Source of the DNA: Acidobacteriaceae bacterium
GTDB taxonomy: Bacteria; Acidobacteriota; Terriglobia; Terriglobales; Acidobacteriaceae
Assembly: GCA_030049955.1 (NCBI GenBank)
Contig: JASIJX010000131.1
Span: 1 to 15,635, forward strand
Direction of reading: 5' to 3'
DNA length: 15,635 bases
This document shows, in pieces, positions 6,174 to 13,960 of the stretch (the first letter of the stretch is position 1; each line of letters begins with the position of its first letter). A model generated the notes under the pieces. The model had not been told where the DNA came from. It did not search any database and saw only the letters and a program-made list of their open reading frames with translations. Made by a program: the position numbers and the translations under genes.

Positions 6174-7844
6174 TTATTTCCTGTTATCAGAACGACCTGC
6201 TGAAAAGATTCCTCCCAATCGGTGAAGCTCTGCCACAAATTCATCGCGCATGGGCGCGTATCCGGGAAAATTCGGAGAGAAAGGTATGCTTTCAGCTCTC
6301 GTTGCGAGTTTGCCGTTGCTTACCCATCTTGTCCCCCGCTCCGCGAGATGCTCCACCATCAGTCCTCTCCAGTGCTGAAGCTCCTTCGTGTATTCGGGCA
6401 CCCCAGCCAAGTCCTCCAGTTCATTGGGGTCCCTTTCGAGATGGAAAAGTTGCTCCTCTCCCTCCATCGCGTAATAGAGATACTTCCATCGGCCATCGGA
6501 AAAACCATTCCAGGCAGAAGTAAATCCAACGTCGTGCTCGAGATCGATGTACGGACGCCACCCTTCGCCCTTCGTCCGGACAAGATGAAGCAAGCTCCTC
6601 CCTTCGATACTGTCCGGGATGGAGACTCCCGCGGCATCGAGAAGGGTCGGCAAAACGTCTCGCAGTTCAACTGGATTTGCAAAGACCTGCCCTCCCGGTC
6701 CCAAGCCCATGCCGGAAGGTGGACGCATGAGCATCGGAATACGAGCCGATTGCTCATAGCCATAGCCCTTCCGCCAAAGGTTGTTGTCGCCCAGCATGTC
6801 GCCGTGATCGGAGATCAGCACGATGAGTGTTTCATCAAGCATCTTTCGCTTCTCGAGCACCTCGAGAATCCGGCCCATTTGCTCATCTACACAACTTACG
6901 TTGCCGTAGTAGCACTGACGGGAGCGACGGACGGCCTCCGGAGACATCTTCCCGTGCCAGATATCGTCCGCTGCCCCGCTTCGTGGCTCGTAGCGCTTCG
7001 CCCAGGCGCCTACTTGAGGAATTGGTAACGAGACATCCTCATACATTTTGTAGAAGCGTTCAGGTGGATCGTATGGGCTATGTGGGCGCATAAAAGATAC
7101 TTTTAAGAAGAACGGCTGCGGGCGGTCATATTGCTCGAGAAAATGAACTGCCGTCTCGCCAGTCCAATGCGTAGCATGAAACTCTTCCGGGTACACAAAC
7201 GGCCTGCCAATATAGTCATTCCACCCTATCCCCGTTGCATGGGGATCCTTGCCTGGCATTTGCGACCAGAACCACGATTCGTAGTCGCATCTGTCTTCGC
7301 CAGATGCCTCCGCTTGAAACGACGTCTGATGAAACCAATAGCTGCAGTGTTCATCGTTCAACACCTGATGGTATCCGTGAGCATTTCGCCAAGGATTATA
7401 GTGATTCTTGCCAATTGATGTCGTATAGTATCCCGCTTTCGACAACGCTCTCGCCTTCTCCACCGGATACTCGTTGGACGCCATTGGCCATGATCCCATC
7501 CCTAGCTTGCCGTGCTGCCATGGACCTAGCCCGGTCAACAACGCGGTTCTCGCCGGGACGCAGGTAGGAGTCGTTGTGTAGGCGCATTGAAAACGAACTC
7601 CCTCCTTCGCCAGTCGATCCATGTTCGGTGTCCGTATGGCCGCATTCCCATAGGCGCCAACACAGTCCATACGCAGTTGATCGGCCATGAGCAATAAGAT
7701 GTTTGGCTGGTTGCTCTGCTTTTTTTGCGGAAGTACAACCGGAGCGGTGCTTGAATTCGGCGCTCCCGTGGCCTGCGAGGATACGCCCGTTCCGTTCCCC
7801 ATGATCGCCGCCCCGCTAAATGCTATAAATTCCCTTCGATTCAT
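6174..7844 (-). CDS. Tat-exported formylglycine-dependent sulfatase
   Basis: The 556-residue protein begins with a twin-arginine signal (NRREFIAFSGAA, residues 2-13), so it is probably folded in the cytoplasm and exported to the periplasm. The sulfatase signature is TCVPARTALLTG with Cys95, the residue oxidised to formylglycine by a sulfatase-modifying enzyme. Other expected active-site residues are present: Asp55-Gln56 in MADQLRMD, Lys146 and His148 in GKNHY, His255 in RPHSPYDP, Asp346-His347 in LISDHGDML, and Lys359 in LWRKG. These enzymes hydrolyse sulfate esters of sugars or small molecules. No sulfatase-maturating gene is in the window. It is the most downstream gene of the minus-strand receptor-amidohydrolase-glycosidase set, which suggests removal of sulfate from a glycan before or during cleavage. 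The start codon has only a weak GTGAGA upstream. Substrate subfamily cannot be assigned by eye; choline-sulfatase-like or glycan-sulfatase roles are both open. Confidence 0.92.
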   Translation of the reverse strand: MNRREFIAFSGAAIMGNGTGVSSQATGAPNSSTAPVVLPQKKQSNQPNILLLMADQLRMDCVGAYGNAAIRTPNMDRLAKEGVRFQCAYTTTPTCVPARTALLTGLGPWQHGKLGMGSWPMASNEYPVEKARALSKAGYYTTSIGKNHYNPWRNAHGYHQVLNDEHCSYWFHQTSFQAEASGEDRCDYESWFWSQMPGKDPHATGIGWNDYIGRPFVYPEEFHATHWTGETAVHFLEQYDRPQPFFLKVSFMRPHSPYDPPERFYKMYEDVSLPIPQVGAWAKRYEPRSGAADDIWHGKMSPEAVRRSRQCYYGNVSCVDEQMGRILEVLEKRKMLDETLIVLISDHGDMLGDNNLWRKGYGYEQSARIPMLMRPPSGMGLGPGGQVFANPVELRDVLPTLLDAAGVSIPDSIEGRSLLHLVRTKGEGWRPYIDLEHDVGFTSAWNGFSDGRWKYLYYAMEGEEQLFHLERDPNELEDLAGVPEYTKELQHWRGLMVEHLAERGTRWVSNGKLATRAESIPFSPNFPGYAPMRDEFVAELHRLGGIFSAGRSDNRK

Positions 7845-8111
7845 GATTGGTTCTCACTTCACCTTAGGTCCTCGCCGGGCGAGCGGGCGGAAAGAGGATG
7901 GCTCCATTTCAGGCTCTCTTTCGCACCCACTCTCCGGCGAGCTTGTTTCTCCTCATTGAGGAGTTTGTTGTGCATCACGGCTCTTTCCCGCGATGCATCG
8001 TCAATGTGACGTTACCACACGTGCTTCATCTCGACGCTGCTCCCTGCTGTAGACCGATATTGCTTTACAGGGAGCATTCTGGCGTTCCTGCCATTTGTTC
8101 GCTTGACTACA
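7845..8111 (-). other. Spacer between second glycosidase and sulfatase, with inverted repeats
   Basis: No gene was found in these 267 bases. GCTCCCTG (8039-8046) pairs perfectly with CAGGGAGC (8068-8075), about 37 bases past the glycosidase stop; without a T tract it is at best a factor-dependent terminator or an RNA-stability hairpin. CTCCTCATTGAGGAG (7949-7963) is a perfect 7-bp palindrome about 105 bases upstream of the sulfatase start and could be an operator. CGATGCATCG (7991-8000) is a perfect 10-base palindrome. Confidence 0.4.
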
Positions 8112-9995
8112 TTATTGGTAGGATTCGTTTTCTAACAGGATCGGCAAGATACCTGTTGGCACCTGGTACGCGTACGTGCCAGTGGTAGGAATTTGAATTT
8201 CATCTCCCCACAGGTCGCGGTAATAGGTCCACTTGCTACTCACCGTGGTATAGAAGGTCGTGCAATCGTCACCCTCGTCACTGTCTGAATTACAGGGATA
8301 GCTGGTGGAATCGGTATTCCAGATTGCACTCGATTCATAGCCGGCGGGGAGGTTTGAGCCGCCGCTAAAGTCGCACGCCCATTCTGTACCCCATACGTTG
8401 TTGCACGCAGTGGTCATGGTCTGGCCAACCATCCACGAGTACAGTGCATTGTATGCCCTCGCCGGATCCTTGGCTTGATCGCCGGACCCATTATCAGAGC
8501 TACCGTTTAACACATTACTGATATCGTACTCGTACCAGTTGGAACCCTGGATACCGAACGACCACTGCACTAAGGAATAGCGGGAAATAAACGACGCCTC
8601 CATGTCCGGGTTACCCGATATATCCAGCCCCTGCCCCGACAGTGGAGCCCAACCGTCGGATTGGCCGGAATATCCGGATTCGCCATTCCAGATTGTTTTC
8701 GACGCTTGGGCGGACTCCAGTACGCCGCTGTCGCTAGAGTAGTCCTGACATTCAGTCTGCGCGTTGCTGTAGCCCACGATGGCACAGTACTCAGACAGCA
8801 TCTCGGTTTCCGGAGTGAAGCCGTCGGATTCATTGCCCGGCTTCATGTGGAAGTTGATAACGCCGACCTCCTCTGCGACCTCGTTGACGTCACCATTATT
8901 GATCTCTCCGGTATTGCACCAGTTAGGTGCGCTGGCGGTGGTGTTGGAGACGGTGCAATAGAGAAAATTCTGGGTGAAGTTCAGGTCCGGGGTCGTGACC
9001 GTATGGCTGGAAGGCGAAACGAAAGTAGCGGGATAGGAAGAGTTATAGCCCTGGATGCCGTTGACTATGGTGCAGGATTCAGGAACCCCTACGCCGCCCG
9101 CATTATCAATTGCATAAGGAGTGGTGCCGACAGTTACAAGTGAAGATCTGCCCTGGATAATGCACTTAGCATCCTGGAGCATGCGCACAAGTTGTGCGTA
9201 GGAACCATAATAGGAGTTGCCGTAGTCTATCTTAGAGCTGTTTGTAGACAGGTACGGCGCCGCATAGCTACTGCCGGGGAAGGGATAGCCCTGACCACTA
9301 CGATCGGCCTCATTCCATATCTCGTAATATTGGATACACGCATAGCCTCCGTCTCCGCACAATGCGACATTCTCGGTGGCGAGCGCGGTCACCCAGTTTT
9401 TCCAGGTCTGGTCGGTCCCCGAACCGTCCGGATTCAGGTCCGCGGGCGGATAGCATTGCCCGGGCGCGTCACCGTTAGCGTCTGTGCCGCCGGAAACACC
9501 GTAGTTGCAAGTTGTATCACATGCAGGCTGGTCCGGGTTCGACGAGCAGGTTCCACTAAGACCCAGAGCCCAGTTCGGTGTCCTGCTCATTGTGTACCAT
9601 GCTGTGGTGACACCATTGTTGTAATCGTTTTCCAGCCAGTCTTCCAATTCAGTCCAATCGAAGTCGCTACTCGTGCAGCCTGTAGAGGGACACGCTGCGG
9701 TCTGGAGTTCAAGCCATTGAGCATCGCCGTCCCATATTCGATCTATGCCATAGGTCACGGCTGGGGTGTCAGTGAACGTCATAGAAGTAGATTTGTTGTA
9801 CGACATCCCAAAATACTGAGCTGGGACAGCCACCGTCGGCATACCCTGCGCCCACGAAGGCATGGTCGCGAGCAGAACCAGTAGCAGGAAAGGCAGGCCC
9901 AGAAAGACGAGGTGTCGGCGAAGCGATTTCGAGCGTGTCGCGCAGGCGATCGGCGATCTGGGTGACGGGGCATCTTGTCTGTTACGGATGGTCAT
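8112..9995 (-). CDS. Secreted clan GH-A-like glycosidase, paralog B
   Basis: The 627-residue protein starts at an ATG six bases after a perfect AGGAGA. Residues 1-50 are a signal peptide with a long basic n-region, a hydrophobic core (LPFLLLVLLAT) and a likely cut after SWA. The mature part looks like a (beta/alpha)8 glycosidase of clan GH-A: YYEIWNEAD at 223-231 gives a probable acid/base Glu229, and TIWNGESGYS gives a probable nucleophile Glu439. The segment PADLNPDGSGTDQTW (184-198) precedes the acid/base strand, as in GH39-like enzymes. Cys residues are frequent, fitting an extracytoplasmic protein with disulfides. It is about 50-60% identical by eye to paralog A upstream, with well-conserved sites. 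It may act on the same polysaccharide as its neighbours. GH family assignment is uncertain (GH39-like or unclassified) and the substrate is unknown. Confidence 0.75.
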   Translation of the reverse strand: MTIRNRQDAPSPRSPIACATRSKSLRRHLVFLGLPFLLLVLLATMPSWAQGMPTVAVPAQYFGMSYNKSTSMTFTDTPAVTYGIDRIWDGDAQWLELQTAACPSTGCTSSDFDWTELEDWLENDYNNGVTTAWYTMSRTPNWALGLSGTCSSNPDQPACDTTCNYGVSGGTDANGDAPGQCYPPADLNPDGSGTDQTWKNWVTALATENVALCGDGGYACIQYYEIWNEADRSGQGYPFPGSSYAAPYLSTNSSKIDYGNSYYGSYAQLVRMLQDAKCIIQGRSSLVTVGTTPYAIDNAGGVGVPESCTIVNGIQGYNSSYPATFVSPSSHTVTTPDLNFTQNFLYCTVSNTTASAPNWCNTGEINNGDVNEVAEEVGVINFHMKPGNESDGFTPETEMLSEYCAIVGYSNAQTECQDYSSDSGVLESAQASKTIWNGESGYSGQSDGWAPLSGQGLDISGNPDMEASFISRYSLVQWSFGIQGSNWYEYDISNVLNGSSDNGSGDQAKDPARAYNALYSWMVGQTMTTACNNVWGTEWACDFSGGSNLPAGYESSAIWNTDSTSYPCNSDSDEGDDCTTFYTTVSSKWTYYRDLWGDEIQIPTTGTYAYQVPTGILPILLENESYQ

Positions 9996-10052
9996 TGTTT
10001 GTCTCCTGTCACTACACGTTATCCAGCGTGGATGTTCAAGAGCCGAGCCATT
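9894..10052. repeat. Leader/5' repeat, copy B (glycosidase leader and upstream spacer)
   Basis: This stretch covers the N-terminal part of the paralog B signal peptide, its ribosome-binding site and about 57 bases upstream. It aligns almost without gaps to 12229-12388 at the other glycosidase, with high identity by eye (roughly 85-90%), well above that of the mature coding regions. Confidence 0.75.
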
Positions 10053-10194
10053 AGCTCCAGGAGCGCGATTATTGATAAAGCCCTCAAAAGTTGTTCAGCT
10101 CATTGAGATCTCGGAATGCCAGGAAACGACCACTTCAGAGCGTTGTCATGATAGAGCTTGCGTAAGATTGGTTGAGGAAGAGCAAAGCCCTGCA
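10053..10194. repeat. Amidohydrolase-tail repeat, copy B
   Basis: From AGCTCC at 10053 to CCCTGCA near 10194, this aligns to 12647-12783. It covers the 3' untranslated stretch and last codons of an amidohydrolase gene. An identical stretch of more than 30 bases spans 10141-10180 and its counterpart. Confidence 0.8.
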
Positions 10195-10225
10195 CATTGC
10201 GGCCATTGAAGACTGCCGTATCGAG
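10100..10225 (-). pseudogene. 3' remnant of a second amidohydrolase gene
   Basis: On the minus strand this reads LDTAVFNGRNVQG, then LPQPILRKLYHDNA, ending GIPRSQ and a TGA at 10102-10100. It aligns to the C-terminus of the complete amidohydrolase at 12692-13819 (TVVIAGHTVQGLDLPQPILR ... KWFPGILGSQ). The frame stays open upstream to about 10378, but that part (APQQTRFLRELKEI) does not resemble the amidohydrolase, and the metal-binding domain is missing. So only about 40 codons of the enzyme survive, as expected if a tandem duplication of the amidohydrolase-glycosidase unit later lost most of one amidohydrolase. The remaining reading frame is intact, so expression of a short peptide cannot be excluded. 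Confidence 0.75.
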
Positions 10226-10506
10226 GCCAGACGGAGACTGATCTTGCGCACTCTTACGGATAGCCATGATTTCCTTCAGTTCGCGCAAAAATCGCGTTTG
10301 TTGGGGGGCCCCGTTATGGAAGCGCCAGGGTGGAGTGGCCAATACCTTCCAAGAGAGCGCGTCAAGTCTTCCACGCACGCCGCTCCCGCTGTAGGCCGTA
10401 ACTTCTTCTCCGCGGTCCTTTGATCGATTCTCAAGCAGTTGCTCTGGGCCCCCACGGGAGGCTCATATCAGAGCCTCATAAACGATCAGGCTTTCTCTTT
10501 GCTCAG
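10226..10506. other. Spacer downstream of glycosidase paralog A
   Basis: No convincing gene was found. A perfect 7-bp stem-loop GAGGCTC-ATATCA-GAGCCTC lies at 10458-10477, about 30 bases after the paralog A stop on the minus strand. It has no T tract, so it may be an RNA-stability hairpin or factor-dependent terminator. The rest (10226-10440) may contain unrecognised remains of the deleted amidohydrolase region. Confidence 0.4.
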
Positions 10507-12330
10507 CTACAGTTGTTGATTTTCCAACATGATGGGCAAATTGCTCACTTGCACCTGATGAGCATGCTGACCCGTCGTGGGGATAGCAGTTTCATTCCCC
10601 CACAGGTCACGGTAATAAGTCCACTTGCCGGGCGCGGATGTCCAGTAGTAGGTGCAACCGCTGCCTTCAGTACTGCCTGGGTTACAGCCGTATCTCGAGT
10701 TGGTATCCCAGACTGCCATTCCAACCCAGCCATTGGCGCCGGCGAAACCACAGCTCCATTGCGTACCATCTGGGCCATTTCCATCAGCTGCGCACGAGGT
10801 GCTCATGGTCTGTCCAACCAACATGTGATACATCGAGGTATAAGCTAACGCAGGATCGCCGGCTTGCGTGCCAGATCCGTTATATGAGGTACCGTTTAGC
10901 TTATTACCGATGTCATAGGTGTACCAGTTAAAATTCTGGATACCAAGCGACCACTGAATGAGCGCATAACGGCCGATAAATGCCGCTTGCATGTCCGGGT
11001 TACCCCCTAGCTTCAGTGTGCCGCGGCCCCCATCCCAACTGTCGGGTTCGAACCCGGAATATCCGGCTTCGGTGTTCCAGAATGGTTTCGCCAATTCGGC
11101 AGGTTGCAGGATCCCCGTGTAGCCCTTACCCGAACACTCGGTCGCACCGTTGCCTACGATGGTGCAGTACTGCGACAGCATTTCCTGCTCAACATCGAAG
11201 CCGTCGGGTTGGTTTCCTGGTTTCATGTGAAAGTTTACGACGTCTATCGCCGCGGCTTCATCGCTGCCCGTATTGCACCAGTTCGGTGCCCCGGTGGTGG
11301 TGCCAGGGACACTACAATAGAAAAGATTCCGTATAGTATTCAGGCTCACGGCCTTGATTGCGTGGCTGGATGGCGAGACGATGAGGGCGTCGGGCTGGAT
11401 GCCCACGACCTGCGGACAAGATCCGGCAACTCCCGCGCCACCCATATTATCGATCGCATAAGGAACATTGCCCTTCGCCTTCAGTGACGTCCTGCCCTTG
11501 ATGTAGCACCGCGCATCCTGGGTCATGCGCACCAGCTGCGCGAACGAACCATAATAGAAATGGCCGCTCCTGATAGGCGACGTGCTTCCGAACATATAGG
11601 GGGCGGCGTAGCTGCTGCCGGGGAAAGCGTAGCCCTGGCCGTTGTTGTCGATCTCATTCCATATTTCGTAATACCGGATGCATGCATAACCGCCGGCATT
11701 GCACAATTTCACCGCCTCGGTGGCGAATGCAGTTACCCAGTTGATCCAGGTCTGGTCAGTTCCCGATCCATCTGGATTCAGGTCCGCCGGCGGATAGCAT
11801 TGCCCGGGTGCGCTCGCACCTGTGGTCTTGCCACCAGAATGGTAGCCCGCACAGGTTGTGTCACATGCCGGCTGCCTTGGATTCGAAGTGCAAGTCGCGG
11901 CAAGACCCAGAGCCCAGTTTGGCGTCCTGCCGCCCAGAGTATAAAGGACGGAGGTCTGGGAATTATCGTTGTAATCGTTTCGCAGCAGGGTCTCAAGAGC
12001 CGGCCAATTGAAGTCACCCGGGGTAGTTCCCGCTGCTATCTGGAGGTTGGCCCATTGGGCACTGGTATCCCATAACCTATCCATGCCGTAGCTGATGGGT
12101 TTGGCGAGCGGAAAGGAGCTAGTCTTGTTAAACATCATCCCAAAATACGTTTTGGGAATGGCGATGGCCGGCGTACCCGTCTGCGCCTGCGAAGGCATGG
12201 CCGGGAGGAAAGGCAGCAACATGAGGATCAGGCCCAGAAAGACGAGGTGTGGGCGCAGCGATTTCGAACCTGCCGCGCAGGTGATCGGCGATCTGGACGG
12301 CGGGGCATCTTGTCTGTTACGGATGGTCAC
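10507..12330 (-). CDS. Secreted clan GH-A-like glycosidase, paralog A
   Basis: I choose the GTG at 12330-12328 as start: it aligns with the ATG of paralog B, and the same AGGAGA lies six bases upstream. The longer version from an ATG at 12357 would place that ribosome-binding site inside the gene. The product has 607 residues. Residues 1-49 are a signal peptide (n-region with SKSLRPHL, core FLGLILMLLPFL, likely cut after SQA). Probable catalytic residues are Glu226 in YYEIWNEID and Glu421 in FWNTEAGYS. Blocks shared with paralog B include RTPNWALGL, CYPPADLNPDGSGTDQTW, GYACIRYYEIWNE, FPGSSYAAPY, APNWCNTG, VNFHMKPGN and WTYYRDLWGNE. It follows the amidohydrolase in the receptor cluster. The paralogs differ in loops and after the acid/base Glu (IDNN versus ADRS), hinting at different specificity. 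Family is GH39-like or unclassified; the substrate is unknown. Confidence 0.75.
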   Translation of the reverse strand: MTIRNRQDAPPSRSPITCAAGSKSLRPHLVFLGLILMLLPFLPAMPSQAQTGTPAIAIPKTYFGMMFNKTSSFPLAKPISYGMDRLWDTSAQWANLQIAAGTTPGDFNWPALETLLRNDYNDNSQTSVLYTLGGRTPNWALGLAATCTSNPRQPACDTTCAGYHSGGKTTGASAPGQCYPPADLNPDGSGTDQTWINWVTAFATEAVKLCNAGGYACIRYYEIWNEIDNNGQGYAFPGSSYAAPYMFGSTSPIRSGHFYYGSFAQLVRMTQDARCYIKGRTSLKAKGNVPYAIDNMGGAGVAGSCPQVVGIQPDALIVSPSSHAIKAVSLNTIRNLFYCSVPGTTTGAPNWCNTGSDEAAAIDVVNFHMKPGNQPDGFDVEQEMLSQYCTIVGNGATECSGKGYTGILQPAELAKPFWNTEAGYSGFEPDSWDGGRGTLKLGGNPDMQAAFIGRYALIQWSLGIQNFNWYTYDIGNKLNGTSYNGSGTQAGDPALAYTSMYHMLVGQTMSTSCAADGNGPDGTQWSCGFAGANGWVGMAVWDTNSRYGCNPGSTEGSGCTYYWTSAPGKWTYYRDLWGNETAIPTTGQHAHQVQVSNLPIMLENQQL

Positions 12331-12388
12331 CGTTTGTCTCCTGTTACTACACGTCATCTAGCGGGATGTTGAAGAGCCAAGCCAGTAA
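12229..12388. repeat. Leader/5' repeat, copy A
   Basis: This is the counterpart of 9894-10052: glycosidase leader codons, AGGAGA ribosome-binding site and upstream spacer. Differences are mostly single substitutions plus a one-base gap. It ends where copy A diverges into the inserted segment. Confidence 0.75.
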
Positions 12389-12646
12389 GTATCCTCCGGC
12401 AGAGCCGAAGGCTTTAGTTTGTGAGCCGCTCAAAGCTGCTGAAGAGTCTCGTGCTCATGCCAAATCCCCTTTCACGCCGATATCAGCAGTTGTTCTCAAC
12501 TTTGCATCCCAGCAGTGTTTCACTTTCCTCCGACGCTTTCGTGGCGTGGCCCAACGTTCAAAGACAAAAAACGTGGGACACTCCCTGAAATGTCAAACTT
12601 CTACGCCCCTCCCCGGCAGAGCCGAGGGATCTCCCTACTTCGTATC
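12389..12646. repeat. About 250-bp segment inserted in spacer A, with two REP-like hairpin units
   Basis: This segment is absent from the equivalent spacer at 10052/10053. It carries CCGGCAGAGCCGA twice as a perfect 13-base direct repeat (12396-12408 and 12613-12625), each able to fold as CGGC-AGA-GCCG. Between them is an imperfect inverted repeat (CCCAACGTT ... AACGTGGG, around 12550-12575). GTATC occurs at both ends (12389-12393 and 12642-12646), as a 5-base target duplication would. No ORF was recognised. It may be a non-autonomous mobile repeat or a cluster of dispersed repeats. Confidence 0.5.
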
Positions 12647-12783
12647 AGCTCCAAGAGTGTGAATTGATAAAGCCTTCAAAGATTGTTCAGCTCACTGAGA
12701 TCCTAGAATGCCAGGAAACCACTTCACAGCGTTGTCATGATAGAGCTTGCGTAAGATTGGTTGAGGAAGGTCGAGGCCCTGCA
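12647..12783. repeat. Amidohydrolase-tail repeat, copy A
   Basis: This is the counterpart of 10053-10194 and covers the last codons of the complete amidohydrolase and its 3' flank. Together with the leader repeats it shows that the amidohydrolase-tail/spacer/glycosidase-leader block exists twice in the same order. Confidence 0.8.
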
Positions 12784-13819
12784 CTGTGTGTCCCGCGATG
12801 ACTACCGTGTCGCTGGTGGCCAGGGCGCGCCACTCAAGCGCGTAACCGCCCTCCCACCCTGCCGCAGTCCTCTGAATGTCTTCCCCGGGGATAAGTGCGT
12901 GATCGGTACCGTAGATTAATCGGTCCTGATACTTGGTGACGAACGCGATTGCCTTATCGCGCGGCAAGAACATCAGGTAATGCACCCGGGCCGCCATGTC
13001 CACGGCAAAATTGGGATAGCGATCTAGACGCTGCCCCAGTTCATCAAAATCGCCCTCCATGCTGCCGAAATGCGCCCCGACGATACGAAGGGTGGGGTTC
13101 TCCTCAAGGATATGATCGCGCGCGCGAAGAATTTGCTCCTTCGACGGAGCTTGCGGGTTGGTGTACATGTACCATTGAGGATTCTTTGAATAGTATCCGT
13201 AGTCTGGCGAGGAAGGGTTGAGGGGCTCCCACGCCTGGTCTGGATCCGCAAGGTGGGCGATTAGGGTCTTGTTGTGGGCCGCGATATCGCGGTAAATGGG
13301 CTCGAAGATCGGATTGTCCGGCATAACATAGTTGCCCTTCGCATCCAGGATTTCCATCCCGATGTTTTTCCAGATCTTGACCGCGACGGCGCCGTGATCA
13401 AAATCCTGATTGAGCTGACGGATCTTTACCTCATCGTAACCAGGTTGCTGGAATTGAAAAGGATTGAAGAACGTGCATATGGCGACGTGGCCGTCGCTGC
13501 TACCTGCCGCATCCCATACGCCTTTTCTCTGCACGGATTCGTCTGGAAGCCCCAAGCTCGTGGGATCGGCGACAATGATGTCCAGCACGTGCAAATGGAG
13601 CTTGCGGAACATGGCGACGAAAACGGGATTGTTGACGTAGTCATGCACGTGGGTGTCAATGGGTTCGAGCGCGGTAAATTCCCGCAGTTCAACGGGCGAG
13701 AACGGACCGCTGACCGGTGTGCCTAAAGGCGAAGCGGGCAGCGAAGATGCCGCCACCCCCTGTTTGCTGCTTGCTCCAAGAGCAAACATCATCAGAAGGA
13801 GATAAATGCAGTTCTTCAT
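12692..13819 (-). CDS. Secreted metal-dependent amidohydrolase (Amidohydrolase_2 / ACMSD-like)
   Basis: The 375-residue protein has an N-terminal signal peptide (MKNCIYLLLMMFALGAS, cut probably before residue 26). It then has the TIM-barrel amidohydrolase metal site: DTHVHD with His57 and His59, a strand with Lys148 (VKIWKN), His189 (LIAHLAD), His250 (VGAHFGS) and Asp306 (IYGTDHA). ACMSD-like members decarboxylate or hydrolyse small aromatic or lactone substrates using Zn or Mn. Exported versions near glycan genes are not well characterised. The ATG at 13819 has GAGGA a few bases upstream. It lies 141 bases downstream of the receptor gene and upstream of glycosidase paralog A, all on one strand. 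A partial second copy survives between the two glycosidases. Length is typical. The reaction is not predictable from sequence; lactone or ester opening on a sugar acid would be one guess. Confidence 0.85.
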   Translation of the reverse strand: MKNCIYLLLMMFALGASSKQGVAASSLPASPLGTPVSGPFSPVELREFTALEPIDTHVHDYVNNPVFVAMFRKLHLHVLDIIVADPTSLGLPDESVQRKGVWDAAGSSDGHVAICTFFNPFQFQQPGYDEVKIRQLNQDFDHGAVAVKIWKNIGMEILDAKGNYVMPDNPIFEPIYRDIAAHNKTLIAHLADPDQAWEPLNPSSPDYGYYSKNPQWYMYTNPQAPSKEQILRARDHILEENPTLRIVGAHFGSMEGDFDELGQRLDRYPNFAVDMAARVHYLMFLPRDKAIAFVTKYQDRLIYGTDHALIPGEDIQRTAAGWEGGYALEWRALATSDTVVIAGHTVQGLDLPQPILRKLYHDNAVKWFPGILGSQ

Positions 13820-13862
13820 AATTCCTCATGAGAGATTTTTGGGGGAATTCCCGGTGGAGACA

Positions 13863-13898
13863 CAAGGCTACTCTTCTGGGTATCCTGGAGTAGCCTTG
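13863..13898 (-). terminator. Perfect 11-bp stem-loop between receptor and amidohydrolase genes
   Basis: CAAGGCTACTC (13863-13873) pairs perfectly with GAGTAGCCTTG (13888-13898) across a 14-base loop. It lies about 63 bases past the receptor stop and 44 bases before the amidohydrolase start. No T run follows on either strand, so it may be an attenuator or an mRNA-end stabiliser that lowers expression of downstream genes relative to the receptor, rather than a standard terminator. Confidence 0.5.
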
Positions 13899-13960
13899 CA
13901 TGCTGTACGTTGATCAACTTCCGGCAATCCACATAAGCAAGAGTGAAACCCGCCTCCTAA

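Noticed and set aside
6222..7028. 268-codon plus-strand ORF opposite the sulfatase
   Set aside because: The sulfatase strand has all expected active-site residues; the antisense product shows no family signature.
9192..9884. 230-codon plus-strand ORF opposite glycosidase B
   Set aside because: It lies antisense within a gene with clear catalytic motifs and signal peptide; the product has no recognisable domain and similar shadow frames occur opposite the paralog.
12331..12357. ATG at 12357 as start of glycosidase A
   Set aside because: The conserved AGGAGA and the alignment with paralog B place the start at the GTG at 12330.
12396..12625. Two CCGGCAGAGCCGA repeats as a CRISPR array
   Set aside because: Only two short copies about 217 bases apart with no regular spacers and no cas genes.
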